This document shows, one piece after another, positions 35,832-45,540 of a stretch of 64,000 nucleotides of DNA (the stretch's first letter is position 1; every line of letters begins with the position of its first letter). The translations under genes and the position numbers were made by a program. The notes under the pieces were generated by a model. The model searched no databases and was not told the DNA's origin. It saw nothing but the letters and a program-made list of their open reading frames with translations. The DNA is from Flavobacterium sp. 20NA77.7. GTDB taxonomy: Bacteria > Bacteroidota > Bacteroidia > Flavobacteriales > Flavobacteriaceae. The stretch lies in NCBI RefSeq assembly GCF_031326205.1, contig NZ_CP133721.1:1488001-1552000 (forward strand), read 5' to 3'.

Positions 35832-37073
35832 ATGCAAACACTCATCATCAATATCAAGCAACTACTTCAAGTACGAGAATCGGGTATTTCAAAAGTTTCT
35901 GGGGCTGAAATGGCAGTGCTTCCACACATCGAAAATGCTTTTTTACTTATCAAAGACGACAAAATAAGCGCTTATGGAAAAATGGAAGATTGCCCTAAAG
36001 AAACGAATTGCACTGTTATTGATGCTTCAGGTAAAATTGTATTACCCTCGTTTTGTGACAGCCATACCCATATTGTGTATGCAGGGAATCGAAGCGGTGA
36101 ATTTGTAGACCGAATTAACGGATTATCCTATGAAGAAATTGCCGCTCGAGGTGGTGGTATTTTAAATTCGGCTAAAAAACTAAATGAAACTTCTGAAGAG
36201 GAAATCTATGAGCAATCAAAAAAACGTTTAGAAGAAGTAATGTTGCAAGGTACAGGTGCCGTAGAAATAAAATCAGGGTATGGTTTAACTGTCGAAGGCG
36301 AATTGAAAATGTTGCGCGTAATTAAAAGATTAAAAGAAAACTATCCCATAGCAATTAAGGCTACCTTTTTAGGTGCACATGCTTTTCCCAAGGAATATAA
36401 AGAAAATCATGAAGCCTACATTGATTTAATTTGCAACGACATGCTTCCTAAAATTGCAAAAGAAAATTTAGCTGATTACATTGATGCCTTTTTAGAAACA
36501 GGTTATTTCAGTGTAGCAGAAACCATTAAAATTATGGAAGCGGGAAAGAAATATGGATTAAAACCTAAAATTCATGTCAATCAATTTACAGCTATTGGCG
36601 GAATTAAAGCTTGTGTGAATCAGAGCGCTTTAAGTGTTGATCATCTTGAACTTGTTACAGATGAAGATATTGAAGCATTACAAGATAGCGATTGTATGCC
36701 AGTTGCACTTCCTAGCTGTTCTTATTTTATTAGCATTCCTTATACACCCGCCCGACAATTACTTAATGCTGGCTTACCTTTAGCTTTAGCTTCTGATTTT
36801 AATCCAGGAACCAGCCCAACTGGAAATATGCATTTTGTAGTAGCAACTGCTTGTATTAAAATGAAAATGACTCCTGAAGAAGCTATCAGTGCAGCAACGA
36901 TTAACGGTGCTTATGCCATGGGATTGAACGATACTCACGGTAGCATTACAGTAGGTAAAAAAGCGAACTTTATCATCACAAAACCGTTGCATAGTTTTTA
37001 TGAAATACCGTATTGCTTTGCCACAAATTTGATTGACAGTGTATGGGTTAATGGGGAACAATTTAACCGCTAA
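35832..37073 (+). CDS. hutI: Imidazolonepropionase
   Basis: Hydrolyses imidazolonepropionate to formiminoglutamate, the third step of histidine degradation. 413 residues of the metal-dependent amidohydrolase fold. Metal motif DSHTHIVYAG (about 76-85), GAVEIKSGYGL, a later HVNQFTAIGG, and SDFNPGTSP supply the remaining ligands. hutH is on the other strand 11 kb away, and hutU is not in the window. The stop codon falls in an octamer array. Confidence 0.95.
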   Translation: MQTLIINIKQLLQVRESGISKVSGAEMAVLPHIENAFLLIKDDKISAYGKMEDCPKETNCTVIDASGKIVLPSFCDSHTHIVYAGNRSGEFVDRINGLSYEEIAARGGGILNSAKKLNETSEEEIYEQSKKRLEEVMLQGTGAVEIKSGYGLTVEGELKMLRVIKRLKENYPIAIKATFLGAHAFPKEYKENHEAYIDLICNDMLPKIAKENLADYIDAFLETGYFSVAETIKIMEAGKKYGLKPKIHVNQFTAIGGIKACVNQSALSVDHLELVTDEDIEALQDSDCMPVALPSCSYFISIPYTPARQLLNAGLPLALASDFNPGTSPTGNMHFVVATACIKMKMTPEEAISAATINGAYAMGLNDTHGSITVGKKANFIITKPLHSFYEIPYCFATNLIDSVWVNGEQFNR

Positions 37074-37130
37074 GTTCGTAAAGTATACAAAAACATAGCT
37101 AACCTTACGTAATCTTTGCCTCTTTGCGGT
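37067..37130. repeat. Degenerate octamer array at the hutI 3' end
   Basis: Eight contiguous 8-nt blocks from 37067 to 37130. Blocks 1 (CCGCTAAG), 7 (TTTGCCTC) and 8 (TTTGCGGT) are related. The hutI stop (37071-37073) is inside the first block, and the array ends 10 nt before the RluA-type gene stop. Degenerate, so lower confidence than the heptamer arrays. Confidence 0.45.
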
Positions 37131-37140
37131 AAAAACAAAA

Positions 37141-38814
37141 TCAAAAATCAGCTTCTACTAAAAATTCTATTTGTTTTCCAGTTATAGGATGGGCAAACTG
37201 AATCCACTCGGCATGAAGATGCAACCGATTTGCTTTTGTGCCATATAAATCATCACCCACAATAGGAATGTTTAATCCAGAAGCATGTGAAGCATGAACA
37301 CGCAATTGATGGGTACGTCCAGTAATGGGGTAAAAATGAATGCGCGTTTGTTTATTTTTTATAGAAAGCACTTCAAAATGCGTTTGTGCGTGTTTACCGT
37401 GTTCGTAACAAACCAATTGTCGGGGTCTGTCGTCTAAATCTACTCTAAGCGGTAAATCAATAGTTCCTTTTGGTTGTTTTACAATACCATCAAGCAAGGC
37501 TACATATCTTTTTTTAATCGTTCGGTCAATAAATTGACGTTGTAATTTTACATACGTTTCTTCATCTTTAGCTACCAACATAATACCCGAAGTAGACATA
37601 TCTAATCGATGTACAATTAAGGGTCCTGTAGCATCTGGATGGCTGTCTCTTATCCTTTGATATACAGAATCAGCTATTGTTTTTCCTGGTACTGATAAAA
37701 ATTCTGCTGGCTTATTTATGATAAGTAATGCGTCATCTTCATACACAATTTCAAGTTGCTTACCCGCTGCAGGATTTTCCATTAATGGATTAGCTTCTAA
37801 TGCTAAGCCTTTTAGCATGTGCCCCATTAAAATAGGTTCGCACTTACTTTTACAAGAAGGATAAAATTGTTTATGTTTTCTTATTTCAGATTTTGGCGAT
37901 TGCCCCCACCAAAACTCAGCCATCGATATGGGTTTCAAATCATGTTGAAAAGCATAATGCAACAATTTTGGTGCGGCACACTCCCCTGCTCCAGCGGGCG
38001 GATTATCATTAAAAATTCCACCTAAGCTTTTTGTCTCTTTATTTTTATTTAAAAAAGCATATTCGGCAAACAATAAGTGTTGTAAAGCCGCTGACTTTTG
38101 TTTTCTTAGCTCTTTTAATTTGTTGATTTCATTGACAAATTGCTCATACTTGTTTTTCAATTCTTGTAAACGATAGTCCCAGTATTTTGTCATGTTTTTC
38201 AACAAGACTTTTTCTTTAATGCTTTCATTACTCCAACTTACTTGCATGATATGAAACAAAAGTGGCTGTGCCAACCTATCAAATAGTGCTCTATTTTCAT
38301 CACGTGTTTTTTTCTGTTGTTGAATTTTTTGTTTTTGCTCATCTATACAAATAGTAGCCAAATTTGTTTCTCTTTCAAATTTCTTTTTACACAGCAAAAA
38401 ATTAGGGTCTTGTTCTAACGTTTCAATTTGTAAATTAATTGCACTAATTATTTCTTCTTCTTTTTTAAAGAATCCTTTTTCGTCTAACATATCAAATACC
38501 GTAGGAACAAAATAAGGCAAATGATTTGATGCTGCTAATTTTCCAGAAAAAGCCCATAAATAGCCTATTTCTCCTTCTTTATTTTGGCACACCAAAACAC
38601 CAAACATTTTACCTATTACCAAGCCTTTTTGCTCTTCAACTAAGCCAAAATTATGTTCGAAATCAGTTTGTGTTTCTAAAAAGTCTTGCAGTGCTTTTGA
38701 GGCAATCAAACTTAGTTCATGAGGTTGATAATAAAAGGGAAAGGTAAATTTTTCGGGTAATGAAATTCCTGAAATATCCGTTTTAAAAGGTTGGAAAAGT
38801 GGTGGCATCTGCAT
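37141..38814 (-). CDS. RluA family pseudouridine synthase with long N-terminal extension
   Basis: 557 residues. The C-terminal ~215 are a standard RluA-type catalytic domain: HRLDMSTSGIML holds the catalytic Asp, then RQLVCYEHGKHAQTHFEVL and TGRTHQLRVHASH. The preceding ~340 are unusual for RluA: a globular part, a coiled coil around residues 170-260 rich in Lys/Glu/Gln, and a conserved-looking block GAGECAAPKLLHYAF with Cys residues. Such long forms exist in several bacteria, but the extension's role is unknown. It converges with hutI. Confidence 0.88.
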   Translation of the reverse strand: MQMPPLFQPFKTDISGISLPEKFTFPFYYQPHELSLIASKALQDFLETQTDFEHNFGLVEEQKGLVIGKMFGVLVCQNKEGEIGYLWAFSGKLAASNHLPYFVPTVFDMLDEKGFFKKEEEIISAINLQIETLEQDPNFLLCKKKFERETNLATICIDEQKQKIQQQKKTRDENRALFDRLAQPLLFHIMQVSWSNESIKEKVLLKNMTKYWDYRLQELKNKYEQFVNEINKLKELRKQKSAALQHLLFAEYAFLNKNKETKSLGGIFNDNPPAGAGECAAPKLLHYAFQHDLKPISMAEFWWGQSPKSEIRKHKQFYPSCKSKCEPILMGHMLKGLALEANPLMENPAAGKQLEIVYEDDALLIINKPAEFLSVPGKTIADSVYQRIRDSHPDATGPLIVHRLDMSTSGIMLVAKDEETYVKLQRQFIDRTIKKRYVALLDGIVKQPKGTIDLPLRVDLDDRPRQLVCYEHGKHAQTHFEVLSIKNKQTRIHFYPITGRTHQLRVHASHASGLNIPIVGDDLYGTKANRLHLHAEWIQFAHPITGKQIEFLVEADF

Positions 38815-38844
38815 GGCGCAAAATTAACCATTATATATGAGAAT

Positions 38845-38878
38845 AAAAAAATCCGTTTACTTTTCAGCAAACGGATTT
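38845..38878 (-). terminator. Intrinsic terminator of the S9 peptidase gene
   Basis: Perfect 10-bp stem (AAATCCGTTT at 38849-38858, AAACGGATTT at 38869-38878) with a T run on the minus strand, 23 nt after the stop. Confidence 0.87.
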
Positions 38879-38901
38879 CTATAATTAGTAAAGATGTCAA
38901 A

Positions 38902-41073
38902 TTATTTCTTCAAATGTGTATCAAAATAATCAGCAATTTTAGCATACATATGAATTCTATCTTTTCCACTTACATTGTGCTCGTGATTTGGGTACAAGAA
39001 ATAATCTACTTGTTTACCTGCTTTAATACATGCTTCAATAAAATTCATACTATTTTGCTGTACCACAACAGGGTCTTGCGCACCGTGAATAACCAATAAA
39101 CGACCTTTTAAATTTTTAGCTTTATCGATTAAAGAAGCCTTCGCATATCCTTCAGGGTTTTCTTGTGGTGTATCCATATAACGTTCTCCATACATGATTT
39201 CATAATATTTCCAATCAATTACTGGTCCGCCAGCAACACCTACCTTAAACGTATCTGCTTGACTTGTCATTAAAGTAGTTGACATGAAGCCGCCAAAACT
39301 CCAACCAAAAACACCTATTTTATCAGTATCTACAAACGTTTTAGATTTTAAAAACTTAATACCTTCCATTTGGTCTGCCATTTCATTTACTCCTAATTGT
39401 CTATGATTTACTTCACAGAATTTTTTACCACGAGCATCACTTCCTCTGTTATCCATTGTAAACACAATGTAACCTTGCTGAGCCATATATAAATCGAAAT
39501 AACCCGCACCAGACAACCATCTGTTTGTTACTAATTGGGCATGAGACCCGCCATATAAATATACCATCACAGGATATTTTTTTGTGGCGTCAAAATTTGA
39601 TGGATAAATAATTCTTCCATTTAAAGGTGTTTTTCCATCTGCAGAAGTCAATGTAACTAATTCAATTTTTGGCAAGTCAATTTTTCCAACAAAAGGATTT
39701 TCAGCCTTTACTAAGGTCGTATTAACCATTTTATTTTTGATATTCAAAATTGAAATTTCATTTGGCGTAGTAGCATTGCTATATTGGTCTAAAACCATTG
39801 TTCCGTCTGAGGATACAGAAGAATTATGTATTCCAGATACCGAAGTCAATTGTATTGATTTCCCCGATTTTAGATCTACTTGATACAATTGTCTGTCTAA
39901 ACCATTGTTAGCTGTTCCTATGTAATTTAGTTTAGTATTTGTAGCTTCAAATCCTAGTACATTGGTAACTACTACGTCTTTAAACCCTAAATTTTTAAGC
40001 AATTTACCCTCTGTAGTGTATAGATACATTTGGTTATACCCATAAAAATCGGTTTGGTAAATAAATTGTGTTGGATTGTTTGGCACAAACATTAATGCAT
40101 GCTGAGGTTCTACCCATGTTGTAGCTTTTTCTTCAAACAACGTTTTTACAAATGCACCTGTTTGCGCATCATATTTATTTAATTTTAAATGATTTTGCTC
40201 TCTATTTAAAACCCCAACGTAAATAAATTTACCTGAAGGATCCCAAGTAACCATTGTTAAATATTGCTCTTTAGACTCACCTGTTTGAAGCGTTACTTTT
40301 TTACCAGAAGCTATATCATAAATAACAAGCGTTACGTGTTCGCTTGTCATTCCCGCCATAGGATACTTACCATTTTTATTTATTGCCTCGCGCTCATTCC
40401 AATTAATTATTGGATAATCACCTACCATTGTTTCATCTTTACGATAATACGCTAATTTTGAGCCTGTTTCATTCCACCACATGCCGCTATGAATCCCAAA
40501 CTCTTGACGGTGTACGTAGTCAGAACCATTTACGATAGCTTTATTTTCATCATTAGTAACTTCTATAACTTTTCCTTGTGCTAAAGAAATTCTAATGTTA
40601 TTATCTTTTAGCCAAGCTACTTGATTGTTTTTAGTATATTTTGCCTGACTACCTTCAGCTGGATAACTGATAACGTTAGTTATTTGCTTAAGGGCAACAT
40701 CAAAAGAAATTTTATAATTAGAAGTTTTACCCGAAATTTCTGTTTCAAAAATCGTATTTGTTATCCAAGAAATTGTAGTGGGAAACGTGCGTAATGAAAA
40801 TTCATCTGTTGGAAATTTTGATTTTAAAGCAGTTTCTAATTCTGATTTTGTTAAAAGCACAGATTCTTTCCACGCATTTGAAGCGTTTTTTTCAATTAAA
40901 TTAGAATAATCTGAACTTATGTATGTAATAGCCTTACTATCTTTTTTCCATTGATGTGCAATTAAAGTTGTAGGTGCATATTTTCTTGGTCCCATAACCG
41001 TTTCATCTATGGTGAACTTCTGAGCAAAAGCAAAACTTCCTACTAGAAGCAAGCTCCAAACATATTTTTTCAT
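38902..41073 (-). CDS. S9 family (dipeptidyl peptidase IV-like) serine peptidase, secreted
   Basis: 723 residues. Signal peptide ending SFAFAQ. An N-terminal beta-propeller (DPPIV_N, about 80-440) with IHSGMWWNETGSKLAYYRKDE is followed by an alpha/beta hydrolase domain. Catalytic triad: Ser in GWSFGGFMS, Asp in GAQDPVV, His in PNHEHNVSG. It should cleave dipeptides, typically after proline, from peptide N-termini in the periplasm and feed peptide uptake. Monocistronic with its own terminator. Confidence 0.95.
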   Translation of the reverse strand: MKKYVWSLLLVGSFAFAQKFTIDETVMGPRKYAPTTLIAHQWKKDSKAITYISSDYSNLIEKNASNAWKESVLLTKSELETALKSKFPTDEFSLRTFPTTISWITNTIFETEISGKTSNYKISFDVALKQITNVISYPAEGSQAKYTKNNQVAWLKDNNIRISLAQGKVIEVTNDENKAIVNGSDYVHRQEFGIHSGMWWNETGSKLAYYRKDETMVGDYPIINWNEREAINKNGKYPMAGMTSEHVTLVIYDIASGKKVTLQTGESKEQYLTMVTWDPSGKFIYVGVLNREQNHLKLNKYDAQTGAFVKTLFEEKATTWVEPQHALMFVPNNPTQFIYQTDFYGYNQMYLYTTEGKLLKNLGFKDVVVTNVLGFEATNTKLNYIGTANNGLDRQLYQVDLKSGKSIQLTSVSGIHNSSVSSDGTMVLDQYSNATTPNEISILNIKNKMVNTTLVKAENPFVGKIDLPKIELVTLTSADGKTPLNGRIIYPSNFDATKKYPVMVYLYGGSHAQLVTNRWLSGAGYFDLYMAQQGYIVFTMDNRGSDARGKKFCEVNHRQLGVNEMADQMEGIKFLKSKTFVDTDKIGVFGWSFGGFMSTTLMTSQADTFKVGVAGGPVIDWKYYEIMYGERYMDTPQENPEGYAKASLIDKAKNLKGRLLVIHGAQDPVVVQQNSMNFIEACIKAGKQVDYFLYPNHEHNVSGKDRIHMYAKIADYFDTHLKK

Positions 41074-41126
41074 AGTTTAATTATATTTGTTAATCTATAT
41101 TAGAATTAAAAAGTACATTTTTGTTA

Positions 41127-41160
41127 CAAAAAAATCCGATTCATTTTGGAATCGGATTTT
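41127..41160 (-). terminator. Intrinsic terminator of the T9SS LRR gene
   Basis: Perfect 11-bp stem (AAAATCCGATT at 41131-41141, AATCGGATTTT at 41150-41160), T run on the minus strand. It is nearly the same sequence as the terminator at 42125-42157. Confidence 0.87.
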
Positions 41161-41174
41161 AAATTAGTGCTATT

Positions 41175-42098
41175 TTATTTTATAAAATTTTTGCGAAATT
41201 TTCCTTCATTAGAAATAAATTCTATATGATAATAACCTGCATTAAAATCAGATAAATCAATTGATAATTTTGGGGCTATAAATTGTTTAATAACTTGTCC
41301 TAAAGAGTTGTATATGATAATTTTATCAATACATACCCATTTATTAAATGAAAAATTTAATTCGTTTTTTACTGGATTCGGAAACAAAGTAACTTCATCA
41401 TTTGCAAAGCTATCTGAACTTAAATTGCAATCTGAATTTGTACTAAATTGAACATTATTTTGTGGAGGTCCCGAAAAAAAACCCATATTTTCATTATCGT
41501 CTAAACAAACCATTTGTAAAGCAGGGCAACCTAAAAACATAACACAAGTATAATCACTTCCAGGAAATGGAAAAACAAGACACATATTTAACACATTATT
41601 TCTTAAATTGATGAATTGTAAATTTGGATTGTTACTAAAATTGCCTTGCACAAAACCCGTTGTACTCAAATCCAAGGATTGTATAAGATTGTAAGAGCAA
41701 TTAACTTCGGTTAAACTTGGTAAATTGTTTAAAGTCAAATTAATAATTTGATTTGAATTACACAATAAAGATGTTAGTGTATTATTGTTTTGAAAGCTTA
41801 ACGTTGTTAAATTATTGCTACTACAATTCAGTTTTTGAAGATTTGTAAAATTTTCAATGCCATTTAAACTATTTATATTTTGATTAAAAACTAAAAGTCT
41901 GATGACATTTTGTGCTTCCATTAATTCAATTTCATTATCATTATTTACGTCCGCATCTGCTTCACCAATACTATTATTATCATTATCTACACAATTGGTG
42001 TTAACTAAAGCATTTTTGAAATTAGTATCTGAAAATGTAATGATTTGAGCATTTACAAAAGAGGTGGCAAGGATTAAAAGAAAAATGTATTTTTTCAT
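41175..42098 (-). CDS. Secreted leucine-rich-repeat protein with T9SS type A sorting domain
   Basis: 307 residues: signal peptide (FVNAQI), an N-terminal ITFSDTNFKNALV and EADADVNNDNEIE segment typical of internalin-like surface proteins, about six short leucine-rich repeats (LQKLNCSSNNLTTLS type, 80-170), and a C-terminal type A sorting domain with VTLFPNPVKNELN and GQVIKQF. Surface cargo, probably adhesive. It lies between two near-identical terminators, which suggests a recent insertion or duplication. Confidence 0.92.
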   Translation of the reverse strand: MKKYIFLLILATSFVNAQIITFSDTNFKNALVNTNCVDNDNNSIGEADADVNNDNEIELMEAQNVIRLLVFNQNINSLNGIENFTNLQKLNCSSNNLTTLSFQNNNTLTSLLCNSNQIINLTLNNLPSLTEVNCSYNLIQSLDLSTTGFVQGNFSNNPNLQFINLRNNVLNMCLVFPFPGSDYTCVMFLGCPALQMVCLDDNENMGFFSGPPQNNVQFSTNSDCNLSSDSFANDEVTLFPNPVKNELNFSFNKWVCIDKIIIYNSLGQVIKQFIAPKLSIDLSDFNAGYYHIEFISNEGKFRKNFIK

Positions 42099-42124
42099 AG
42101 TAAATATGTTTTAATCAAATTTAT

Positions 42125-42157
42125 AAAAAAATCCGACTTATTTCTAAATCGGATTTT
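42125..42157 (-). terminator. Intrinsic terminator of the PLP-enzyme gene
   Basis: 9-bp stem (AAAATCCGA at 42128-42136, TCGGATTTT at 42149-42157) with an A/T-flanked T run on the minus strand, 19 nt after the stop of the gene at 42177. Confidence 0.85.
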
Positions 42158-42176
42158 AAAGTAGCATTATTTTATT

Positions 42177-43379
42177 TTATAAAACACCTATTTCTTTCAT
42201 ACATGTTTTCATGCTATGATAGGTTCGTTCTATATCATTATCTAAGCCAATTGACATTCTTATCAATCCGTCAGTTAAGCCCATTTCTTTTTGTTCGTCT
42301 AGCGGAATTTCAGATGAAGTTGATGTACCTGGCGCACTAAAAAGTGTTTTATAAAATCCTAAACTTACAGCTAAATAGCCAAGGTTTTTATTTTGCATCA
42401 ACTCCATCAATTCATTTGCTTTATCAAGGGTACCAACATCAATCGTCATCATGCCTCCAAAACCATATTCTGAATTAATCATACCTTTATATAAATTATG
42501 ACTTGGGTGACTAGCTAATCCTGGATAGACTACTTTTAACCCATCTTGTTCAAATTTTTGTGCCAAATACATTGCATTATGACTATGCTGTTTCATACGA
42601 ATATGTAGAGTTCGTAAATTTTTTAAAATACTTGCCGAGCGTAAACTATCCATTGTAGGACCTAACAACATACTCGCGCCATTATTCACATTTCTCAAAT
42701 CATCGATAAATTGTTGCGTACCACAAATAACCCCTCCAACTGTATCGCTACTTCCGTTAATAAATTTAGTTAAACTATGAATTACCACATCTGCACCTAA
42801 TTGAACAGGCGCGACAGATAAAGGCGAAAACGTATTATCTACAACCAATTTTAAGTTGTATTTTTTAGCAATTTGAGCCAAACCTTCTATATCTGCTACT
42901 TCTAATAAGGGATTGCTAACTGTTTCACAATATAAAACTTTGGTAGCAGGTGTAATGGAGGCTTCCACTACGTCTAATTTGGTAATATCTACAAATGAAG
43001 TGTGTATATTAAATTTTGGGGTGAAATTTTTCAAAAAAGCATATGTACCTCCATAAATCGTTCTACTGGAAACAACATGATCTCCTGCTCCACAAAATTG
43101 TAATAAAACAGGTGTAATAGCACCCATTCCAGATGCAGCAACATTTGCAGCTTCTGTTCCTTCCATAGCCGCTAAAGCTTGTCCTAAATATAAATTCATT
43201 GGAGAAGAATGACGCGAATACAAATAGCATCCTTCTGCGTTGCCTTCAAATGTATCAAACATGGTTTTGGCAGACAGAAATGTATAAGTCGAACTATCAG
43301 AAATAGAAGGATTCACACCTCCAAATTCACCAAAATATTGCAAATCTTGTATTTTATCTGCAGGATTAAATGTACTCAT
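42177..43379 (-). CDS. Cys/Met metabolism PLP-dependent enzyme (methionine gamma-lyase-like)
   Basis: 400 residues of the gamma-family PLP enzymes (cystathionine gamma-synthase/lyase, methionine gamma-lyase). The PLP lysine is in VIHSLTKFING (about 205-215). Phosphate-binding GMGAITPVL and SRTIYGGTY motifs are also visible. It would cleave or rearrange sulfur amino acids. The divergent Lrp-type gene, 172 nt away, is the obvious local regulator and suggests an amino acid degradation role such as methionine gamma-lyase. Exact substrate unproven. Confidence 0.9.
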   Translation of the reverse strand: MSTFNPADKIQDLQYFGEFGGVNPSISDSSTYTFLSAKTMFDTFEGNAEGCYLYSRHSSPMNLYLGQALAAMEGTEAANVAASGMGAITPVLLQFCGAGDHVVSSRTIYGGTYAFLKNFTPKFNIHTSFVDITKLDVVEASITPATKVLYCETVSNPLLEVADIEGLAQIAKKYNLKLVVDNTFSPLSVAPVQLGADVVIHSLTKFINGSSDTVGGVICGTQQFIDDLRNVNNGASMLLGPTMDSLRSASILKNLRTLHIRMKQHSHNAMYLAQKFEQDGLKVVYPGLASHPSHNLYKGMINSEYGFGGMMTIDVGTLDKANELMELMQNKNLGYLAVSLGFYKTLFSAPGTSTSSEIPLDEQKEMGLTDGLIRMSIGLDNDIERTYHSMKTCMKEIGVL

Positions 43380-43551
43380 AATTAATTATATTTTTATTCA
43401 AATATCTATATTTATAAACTTATTTTCAATATTTTAAACTAAATTTAGATTTTTATTCTACACTAATTCAATAAAACATTATTTTTAACACTTTATACTA
43501 AAATAGTATGTTTTTTTTAGTTAATTTTACCAAACCTAAATACACAGAGTT

Positions 43552-44010
43552 ATGAATTTTGACAACATAGACAAAAAATTATTAGAGCTGCTTCAAGCAG
43601 ATGCCAAAAAAACAACAAAAGAATTATCGCAAAAATTAAACTTGTCGGTTACCGCTGTTTATGAGCGTATAAAAAAACTAGAGCGAGAAGGTGTTATTTC
43701 TAGTTATGTTGCCTTGCTAAATAGAGCAAAAATTGATAAAAATTTTGTAGTCCTTTGTCATGTCAAACTAGTAAAACACAATAAAGAATTAATCGCACAA
43801 TTTGAAAATGAAATTGTAAAATTAACCGAAGTATTAGAATGTTTTCACGTTAGCGGAGATTATGATTATATACTAAAAATCTGTGTAAAAGACATGGAAG
43901 CCTATCGCGAATTTATGGTAACTAAACTAACCTCTATTGAGCATATTGTGAGCACACACAGCACCTTCATGATAGGTGAAGTAAAAAACACAACAGCCTA
44001 CAAACTTTAA
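43552..44010 (+). CDS. Lrp/AsnC family transcriptional regulator
   Basis: 152 residues. N-terminal helix-turn-helix (IDKKLLELLQADAKKTTKELSQKLNLSVTAVYERIKKLEREGVI) shows the classic Lrp/AsnC signature, followed by the RAM ligand domain with CFHVSGDYDYILKICV. It senses an amino acid and regulates nearby metabolism, most likely the divergently transcribed PLP enzyme gene. The shared 172-nt intergenic region is strongly AT-rich and is where its operators would lie. Confidence 0.94.
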   Translation: MNFDNIDKKLLELLQADAKKTTKELSQKLNLSVTAVYERIKKLEREGVISSYVALLNRAKIDKNFVVLCHVKLVKHNKELIAQFENEIVKLTEVLECFHVSGDYDYILKICVKDMEAYREFMVTKLTSIEHIVSTHSTFMIGEVKNTTAYKL

Positions 44011-44065
44011 TTTTTCAGCTATATCATTTTATCAATAATCTTAAAAATATTTAGCGAAAAAGACT

Positions 44066-44073
44066 TACTTTTG
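44066..44073 (+). promoter_or_regulatory. -7 promoter element before lpdA
   Basis: TACTTTTG matches TAnnTTTG exactly and lies 40 nt before the lpdA start. No convincing -33 TTTG is seen at the right distance. Confidence 0.45.
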
Positions 44074-44113
44074 TATCAATTTAATAACAACAATTTTTAG
44101 AATATAAATAGTT

Positions 44114-45517
44114 ATGAGTCAATTTGATGTGACCATTATAGGTTCTGGGCCTGGCGGATATGTTTCTGCTATTAGATGTGCTCAATTAGGATTTAAAACA
44201 GCCATTATTGAAAAATATTCCACTTTAGGAGGCACATGCTTAAATGTAGGATGTATACCTTCGAAAGCATTACTTGCCTCTTCGCATCATTTTGAAGAGT
44301 TGCAACACTTTGCTGACCATGGGATTGAAGTGCCAGGTGATGTAAAAGTGAATTTAACCAAAATGATAGAACGTAAACAAGCTGTAGTGGATCAAACTAG
44401 TGGCGGTGTTAAGTTCTTAATGGATAAAAATAACATTACCGTTTTTGAAGGCGTGGGTTCTTTTGAAAGTGCGACAACTATCAAAATAACTAAAAAAGAC
44501 GGCTCTTCGGAATTAATAGAATCTAAAAATACTATAATTGCTACAGGATCAAAACCTTCCTCGTTACCTTTTATCAAACTAGATAAAGAACGAATCATTA
44601 CTTCAACTGAAGCTTTAAAACTAAAAGAAGTGCCTAAGCATTTGGTGATTATTGGCGGAGGTGTAATTGGTATTGAATTAGGTCAAGTATACTTACGATT
44701 AGGGGCACAAGTTTCTGTAGTAGAATTTATGGATAGAATTATTCCTGGTATGGATGGCGCTTTATCTAAAGAATTAACTAAAGTATTGAAGAAACAAGGC
44801 ATGAAGTTCTACACCTCTCATAAAGTACAATCTGTTGAGAGAAATGGAAATGCTGTAGTAGTTAAGGCTGAAAATGCAAAAGGTGAAATCATAACTCTTG
44901 AAGGTGATTATTCATTAGTTTCTGTAGGACGTCGCCCTTACACAGAAGGGTTACAAGCTGAAAAAGCAGGCGTAAAACTAACCGAAAGAGGGCAAATTGA
45001 AGTAAATGAGCATTTACAAACAAGCACTTCAAATATCTATGCTATTGGAGATGTGGTACGTGGTGCTATGTTAGCGCATAAGGCGGAGGAAGAAGGTGTA
45101 CTAGTTGCCGAAATTTTAGCAGGTCAAAAACCACATATCGATTACAATTTAATTCCTGGAGTAGTTTACACTTGGCCTGAAGTGGCTGCTGTAGGAAAAA
45201 CAGAAGAGCAATTAAAAGAAGCAGGCATAGCGTATAAAGCGGGAAGCTTTCCTTTTAGAGCATTAGGTCGAGCTAGAGCAGGCGGAGACATTGACGGTTT
45301 TGTAAAAATCTTAGCTGATGCTAAAACAGATGAAGTTTTAGGTGTTCACATGATTGGAGCGCGTTGTGCCGATTTAATTGCAGAAGCAGTAACCGCAATG
45401 GAATTTAGAGCAAGTGCAGAAGACATTGCAAGAATGTCTCATGCACACCCTACATTTGCGGAAGCTACTAAAGAAGCAGCCTTAGCAGCAACGGCAAACA
45501 GAGCATTACACGTTTAA
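44114..45517 (+). CDS. lpdA: Dihydrolipoyl dehydrogenase
   Basis: E3 flavoenzyme of 2-oxoacid dehydrogenase and glycine cleavage complexes. 467 residues. FAD motif GSGPGGYVSA, redox disulfide GGTCLNVGCIPSKALL (about 38-53), NAD motif GGGVIGIELG, and the C-terminal active base HAHPTFAEATKEA. It could serve the glycine cleavage system (gcvT at 51254) as well as pyruvate and oxoglutarate dehydrogenases. A PEGA lipoprotein gene follows 23 nt downstream. Confidence 0.97.
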   Translation: MSQFDVTIIGSGPGGYVSAIRCAQLGFKTAIIEKYSTLGGTCLNVGCIPSKALLASSHHFEELQHFADHGIEVPGDVKVNLTKMIERKQAVVDQTSGGVKFLMDKNNITVFEGVGSFESATTIKITKKDGSSELIESKNTIIATGSKPSSLPFIKLDKERIITSTEALKLKEVPKHLVIIGGGVIGIELGQVYLRLGAQVSVVEFMDRIIPGMDGALSKELTKVLKKQGMKFYTSHKVQSVERNGNAVVVKAENAKGEIITLEGDYSLVSVGRRPYTEGLQAEKAGVKLTERGQIEVNEHLQTSTSNIYAIGDVVRGAMLAHKAEEEGVLVAEILAGQKPHIDYNLIPGVVYTWPEVAAVGKTEEQLKEAGIAYKAGSFPFRALGRARAGGDIDGFVKILADAKTDEVLGVHMIGARCADLIAEAVTAMEFRASAEDIARMSHAHPTFAEATKEAALAATANRALHV

Positions 45518-45540
45518 ATTTAACTAAAAACCAAATACTT

